NCBI RefSeq assembly: GCF_014635305.1
Contig: NZ_BMCS01000003.1
Coordinates: 124,001 to 188,000 of the forward strand
Origin: Williamsia phyllosphaerae
Lineage (GTDB): Bacteria > Actinomycetota > Actinomycetes > Mycobacteriales > Mycobacteriaceae
Direction of reading: 5' to 3'
DNA: 64,000 bases
The position numbers were made by a program, and so were the translations under genes. The notes below the pieces were generated by a model that had not been told where the DNA came from, made no database searches, and saw only the letters and a list, made by a program, of their open reading frames with translations. Positions within the stretch are counted from its first letter, which is position 1. Each line of letters begins with the position of its first letter. Positions 58,356 to 64,000 of the stretch are shown piece by piece.

Positions 58356-59786
58356 GTGAACACCGAAATCATCATCGGCATCGTCGTGGCCGTCGTCGTG
58401 GTCGCGCTGCTCGTCCTCGTCGTCGGCCTCGTCCGTGCCCGTCGCAGGCGTATCTCGCTGCGTGACACCGCAGGCGATCCCACACAGACCGGCCCGCGCG
58501 AGGTCGACCGGTCCGGCGGCTACACCGCGGGCGGCGGGTTCAGCTTCAGCCAGGGTGGCGGCGCGACGGCGACACCGACCGCACCGGCCCCCGGTGAGAA
58601 GCCCACGACCCCCGACCGCGGCGAGTGGGCGGACCTGCCCGAGCGCACCGAGACCGACGGCCAACCCGGTGTCGGTGACGATGCCGCCATCCCACGGGAT
58701 TCCGCACAGCGCGGCATGACCGACCTGTCGCTGCCCGACCCCGACCTGTACGACCCGCCCGCGACCCCGCAGGACCCCGACACCGAGGTCGACGACGGCA
58801 CCACCGCGCCCGATGACCTCTCCGGCCTCACCGAGGCGCCGGCACCGGTCCGGATCGACGAGATCGCCCCGGTCGACGGCCGCCTGCACCGCCTACGGGG
58901 ACGTCTCGCGCGGTCGCAGGGCGTGTTCGGCAAGGGCGTGCTCGGACTGCTCGGTGGTGGCGACCTCGACGAGGACTCGTGGGAGGAGGTGGAGGACACC
59001 CTGCTCTCGGCCGACCTCGGCAGCGCGACCACGACCGCCGTCGTCGACCGCCTGCGCGCCGAACTGGCCACCGCGAGCGTCCGCAGCGCGGCCGAGGTCC
59101 GCGAACTCCTGCGCTCGGTGCTCGTCGCCGCACTGCTGCCCGACCTGGACCGGTCGGTGCACGCCCTGCCGCACGCCGACACCCCCGCGGTGTTGCTGGT
59201 GGTCGGTGTCAACGGCACCGGCAAGACCACCACGGTCGGCAAGCTCGCCCGCGTGTTGGTCGCCGACGGTCGCCGCGTCGTCCTCGGTGCGGCGGACACG
59301 TTCCGTGCCGCCGCGGCCGATCAGCTGCAGACCTGGGGCGAACGCGTCGGCGCGACCGTCGTGCGCGGACGCGAGGGTGCCGACCCGGCCTCGGTGGCGT
59401 TCGACGCCGTGGCCGCGGGAGTCGCCGACGGCGTCGACGTGGTCGTCATCGACACCGCGGGCCGACTGCACACCAAGACCGGTCTGATGGACGAGCTCGG
59501 CAAGGTCAAGCGCGTCATCGAGAAGAAGACGAAGGTCGACGAGGTGTTGCTGGTCCTCGACGCCACCACCGGACAGAACGGCATGGCGCAGGCCAAGGTG
59601 TTCGCCGACGTCGTCGACATCACCGGCGTGGTCCTGACGAAGCTCGACGGCACCGCCAAGGGCGGCATCGTCTTCCACGTCCAACACGAGCTCGGTGTGC
59701 CGGTGAAACTGGTGGGACTGGGGGAGGGCGCCGACGACCTCGCGCCCTTCGAACCGGGCGCGTTCGTCGACGCCCTGCTGGGCTGA
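58356..59786 (+). CDS. ftsY: Signal recognition particle receptor FtsY
   Basis: The 476-residue SRP GTPase receives ribosome-nascent chain complexes at the membrane. An N-terminal hydrophobic helix (residues 4-27) ends in RARRRR and should anchor it. A Gly/Pro/Asp-rich spacer runs to about 165, then the N domain and the G domain with GVNGTGKTTTVGKLA (about 284), DTAGR and TKLDGTAKGG. The GTG start lies 12 bases after smc. Confidence 0.97.
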   Translation: MNTEIIIGIVVAVVVVALLVLVVGLVRARRRRISLRDTAGDPTQTGPREVDRSGGYTAGGGFSFSQGGGATATPTAPAPGEKPTTPDRGEWADLPERTETDGQPGVGDDAAIPRDSAQRGMTDLSLPDPDLYDPPATPQDPDTEVDDGTTAPDDLSGLTEAPAPVRIDEIAPVDGRLHRLRGRLARSQGVFGKGVLGLLGGGDLDEDSWEEVEDTLLSADLGSATTTAVVDRLRAELATASVRSAAEVRELLRSVLVAALLPDLDRSVHALPHADTPAVLLVVGVNGTGKTTTVGKLARVLVADGRRVVLGAADTFRAAAADQLQTWGERVGATVVRGREGADPASVAFDAVAAGVADGVDVVVIDTAGRLHTKTGLMDELGKVKRVIEKKTKVDEVLLVLDATTGQNGMAQAKVFADVVDITGVVLTKLDGTAKGGIVFHVQHELGVPVKLVGLGEGADDLAPFEPGAFVDALLG

Positions 59787-59885
59787 ACCCTTCTGTCCGA
59801 TTCGCCCGGATCATGGTGATTTGCGCTGCGAACGGGTTTTCCCACCTGGGGGGATACGTGGACGAAATATATGAAGCGGTTCCGT

Positions 59886-59923
59886 TCACGCTCGCGAAAC
59901 ATGTAATCGCCATCGCTGAAACA
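59886..59923 (+). promoter_or_regulatory. GlnR-box-like element upstream of amtB-glnB-glnD
   Basis: Two GAAAC boxes lie at 59897-59901 and 59919-59923, exactly 22 bases apart. Each is preceded by six bases and a weaker half-site (TTCAC, TCGCC), matching the gTnAC-n6-GaAAC double-box pattern of actinobacterial GlnR. A TAGGAA or GGATAG sequence just after could be the -10 element. This fits activation of ammonium uptake when nitrogen is scarce. Confidence 0.65.
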
Positions 59924-59996
59924 TCCGGATAGGAACCTTCTCGCAGATCGAAGCCGCGGCGCCTCGTCGCGGTGCACACATCGAGGAGGATTTAGG

Positions 59997-61737
<1,741 letters not shown>

Positions 61738-61751
61738 AGACGAAAGCACCT

Positions 61752-64000
61752 GTGCCCTTCGTCACCAGCGGGAACGATTCATCCGGTGAATCTCGCAGGG
61801 GAGGCCCCGCGTCCGACGCCACGTCGAGCGCGGGGCCTCCGCCGTCCGCGACAACACCGCCGTCCCGAACAACTCCCACGGCCGCAACCGATCTCGTCGC
61901 GGCACGGAAACAACTCCTGCGCCGCACCGACGGCGCCAAACGCACCGACGCACCGGCCCTGCGTCAGGTCATGGTCGACCTGCACGACTTCTGGCTGACC
62001 ACCAAGGGTGCTGAGCTCGGGGTGCGACCCGACAGCGGCTTCGCCATCGTCGCGGTCGGTGGCCTGGGCCGAGGAGAGTTGCTCCCGCACTCCGATCTCG
62101 ACCTGATCCTGCTGCACGACGACATGGATCCCGCGGTGGTCTCCGAGGTCGCCGACGGTCTCTGGTACCCGCTGTGGGACGCCCACATCAAGCTCGACCA
62201 CAGCGTGCGCACCGTTCCGCAGGCGCTACAGGTCGCGGCCACCGACATGAGCGCGGCACTCGGCCTGCTCGAGGCGCGTCACATCGCGGGCGACGAATCG
62301 CTCACCGAACTGCTCATCACCGGCGTCCGTCGGCAGTGGCGGGCCGACATCCGCAACCGGTTCGTCGAGCTGGTCGATCAGGCGGGGGACCGGTGGCGCC
62401 GTGGCGGCGACATCGCGCACCGGGCCGAGCCGGACCTGAAGAACGGTCGGGGCGGACTGCGCGACGTGCAGATGCTCGGTGCGTTGGCGATCGCCCAGCT
62501 CACCGACGGCATGGCCAATCTGCGTCCGGACTCGCCGGGCGCCGGTCTGCAGGTCGCCTACACCCGGCTGCTCGACATCCGCACCGAGCTGCACCGCATC
62601 GCCGGCCGACCCCGCGAACAACTGCGGGCGCAGGACGCCGACGAGATCGGCGCGGCCCTGCGCATCGGGGACCGTTTCGACCTCGCTCGGGTGATCAGTG
62701 ACAGCGCCCGCACCATCAGCTACTCCGTCGACGTCGGCCTGCGGACCGCGGGCAACGCCCTGCCGCGGCGGGGCCTGGCCATGCTGCGCCGTCCGCCCGT
62801 GCGGCGTCCCCTCGACGAGGGGGTCGTCGAGCACTCCGGCGAGGTGGTGTTGGCGCGCAACGCGATACCGAGCAAGGACCCCGGCCTGATCCTGCGGGTG
62901 GCCTCGGCCTCGGCGCGCACGGGCCTGCCGATCAGTGCCTCGACCCTCAGTCGCCTCGCCGACTACGCCCCCGAACTGCGGGAGCCGTGGCCGTCGGAGG
63001 CGCTCAGCGATCTGCTCGTGCTGCTGGGCACCGGTCGACACATGGTCGCCCCGATCGAGGCCCTCGACCGCACCGGACTGTGGGGTCGACTCCTGCCCGA
63101 GTGGGGAGCGGTCCGCGACCTCCCGCCGCGCGACGCGATCCACACCTGGACCGTCGATCGCCACCTCGTCGAGACCGCGGCCAACGCCTCGCGCATGACC
63201 ACACGGGTCGCGCGTCCGGACCTGCTGGTGCTCGGTGCCCTGATCCACGACCTGGGCAAGGGGCGCGGCGCCGACCACAGCGTGGTCGGGGCGGAGCTGG
63301 CCACGCAGATCGGCAACCGCTTCGGCCTGTGGCCCGACGACGTCGCGACCCTCTCGGCGATGGTCCGTCACCACCTGCTGCTGCCGGCGACCGCAACCCG
63401 CCGCGACCTCGACGACCCGGCCACCACCCGCGACGTCGTCGACGCCCTCGGTGGCGACCGGTTGCTGCTGGAGTTGCTGGCCGCGTTGGCCGAGGCCGAC
63501 TCCCTGGCCACCGGACCCGGCGTGTGGGGCGACTGGAAGGCGTCGCTGATCGGTGAACTCGTCCGTCGCTGCCTGCGCGTCATGGACGGTGAGGAGCTGC
63601 CCACCCCCGAACCGCTCACCGACGACCAGCGCGCGCGGGCCGAGGCCGGTGGCGTGTTCGTCGACATCAGACCCACCGAGAACGCGCACACCCACCTGGT
63701 CACCATGATCGCCCCCGACTCCGACGGCGCCCTGTCGAAGATGGCCGGGGTGTTGGCGCTCAACGGATTGCGCTGCCACAGCGCCACCGCCCAGTCGCAC
63801 GCGGGCAGTGTCGTCGACACGTTCATGGTCATCCCCGCGTTCGGTGATCCCCCCGACGCCGGGCTGCTGCGTCAGCAGTTGCTGCAGGCCACCGCGGGCA
63901 CCATCGACGTCCTCGCGCGGATCGACGCCCGGGAGCGGGAATCGCCCATCCCCACCGCGCCGCCGCCGGTCAACGACCCCGACGGCGCACCCGTGGCGGT
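61752..64000 (+). CDS. glnD: PII (adenylyl/uridylyl)transferase GlnD, 3' end outside window
   Basis: The frame is open from GTG 61752 to the last base, giving 749 residues of a protein usually of about 800-850. The nucleotidyltransferase site [16 protein letters not shown] is near residue 104, the HD domain with [14 protein letters not shown] near 498, and the first ACT domain begins at [18 protein letters not shown] (about 647). The second ACT domain is cut by the window. The 45-residue Ser/Pro/Thr N-terminus is poorly conserved, so the real start could be later. It modifies and demodifies GlnB in response to nitrogen. Confidence 0.93.
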   Translation, partial: MPFVTSGNDSSGESRRGGPASDATSSAGPPPSATTPPSRTTPTAATDLVAARKQLLRRTDGAKRTDAPALRQVMVDLHDFWLTTKGAELGVRPDSGFAIVAVGGLGRGELLPHSDLDLILLHDDMDPAVVSEVADGLWYPLWDAHIKLDHSVRTVPQALQVAATDMSAALGLLEARHIAGDESLTELLITGVRRQWRADIRNRFVELVDQAGDRWRRGGDIAHRAEPDLKNGRGGLRDVQMLGALAIAQLTDGMANLRPDSPGAGLQVAYTRLLDIRTELHRIAGRPREQLRAQDADEIGAALRIGDRFDLARVISDSARTISYSVDVGLRTAGNALPRRGLAMLRRPPVRRPLDEGVVEHSGEVVLARNAIPSKDPGLILRVASASARTGLPISASTLSRLADYAPELREPWPSEALSDLLVLLGTGRHMVAPIEALDRTGLWGRLLPEWGAVRDLPPRDAIHTWTVDRHLVETAANASRMTTRVARPDLLVLGALIHDLGKGRGADHSVVGAELATQIGNRFGLWPDDVATLSAMVRHHLLLPATATRRDLDDPATTRDVVDALGGDRLLLELLAALAEADSLATGPGVWGDWKASLIGELVRRCLRVMDGEELPTPEPLTDDQRARAEAGGVFVDIRPTENAHTHLVTMIAPDSDGALSKMAGVLALNGLRCHSATAQSHAGSVVDTFMVIPAFGDPPDAGLLRQQLLQATAGTIDVLARIDARERESPIPTAPPPVNDPDGAPVA

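Overview
This window is high-GC actinobacterial DNA from a mycolic-acid-containing member of the Mycobacteriales. Gordonia or a close relative fits best, but that is an inference. The signs are gene order running parallel to the Mycobacterium tuberculosis tig-clpP1-clpP2-clpX, valS-folC-DUF4233-ndk-rne-rplU-rpmA-obg-proB, rsmD-coaD and sepIVA-DUF177-rnc-mutM...smc-ftsY-amtB-glnB-glnD blocks, a prophage with a LysB mycolyl-ester hydrolase and an LGFP-repeat endolysin, and ectABC.

1-11429: the right-hand part of a prophage; its left part lies outside the window. It carries tail genes, a lysis cassette (amidase, r1t-type holin, two more small membrane proteins, LysB) and further tail or fibre genes on the + strand. 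A leftward cassette of small Cys-rich and ribbon-helix-helix proteins follows, then a rightward HNH gene with an integrase-like N-terminus. The prophage abuts the 3' end of tRNA-Gly(TCC), which lies next to tRNA-Pro and tig. As far as I recall this is the same chromosomal site used by mycobacteriophage L5. No integrase is visible here, so it should lie at the other prophage end.

11427-26834: tRNA-Gly, tRNA-Pro, trigger factor, ClpP1P2, ClpX, an S9 peptidase, a molybdopterin oxidoreductase set (fdhD, fdhF, divergent mobA), then valS, folC and a DUF4233 gene. 26977-35315: a small secreted protein, ndk, RNase E with an IF2-N-like domain, ribosomal proteins L21 and L27, Obg and ProB. 35367-37730: a sirtuin, and a TetR regulator divergent from a short-chain dehydrogenase with two palindromic operators between them. 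37744-41031: an ectoine operon (ectABC) ending in a D-2-hydroxyacid dehydrogenase. 41193-45686: rsmD, coaD, sepIVA, DUF177, rnc, mutM.

45883-53806: a complete kdp potassium-uptake operon (an extra 30-residue membrane ORF, then kdpF, A, B, C, D, E) placed between mutM and the osmC-acyP-smc-ftsY genes. 59886-64000: a GlnR-box-like element followed by amtB, glnB and glnD (3'-truncated by the window end), the ammonium uptake and PII signalling unit. The chromosomal genes are mostly ordinary housekeeping. The least explained parts are the prophage lysis and leftward cassettes, the extra kdp and ect genes, and several palindromic regulatory sites.
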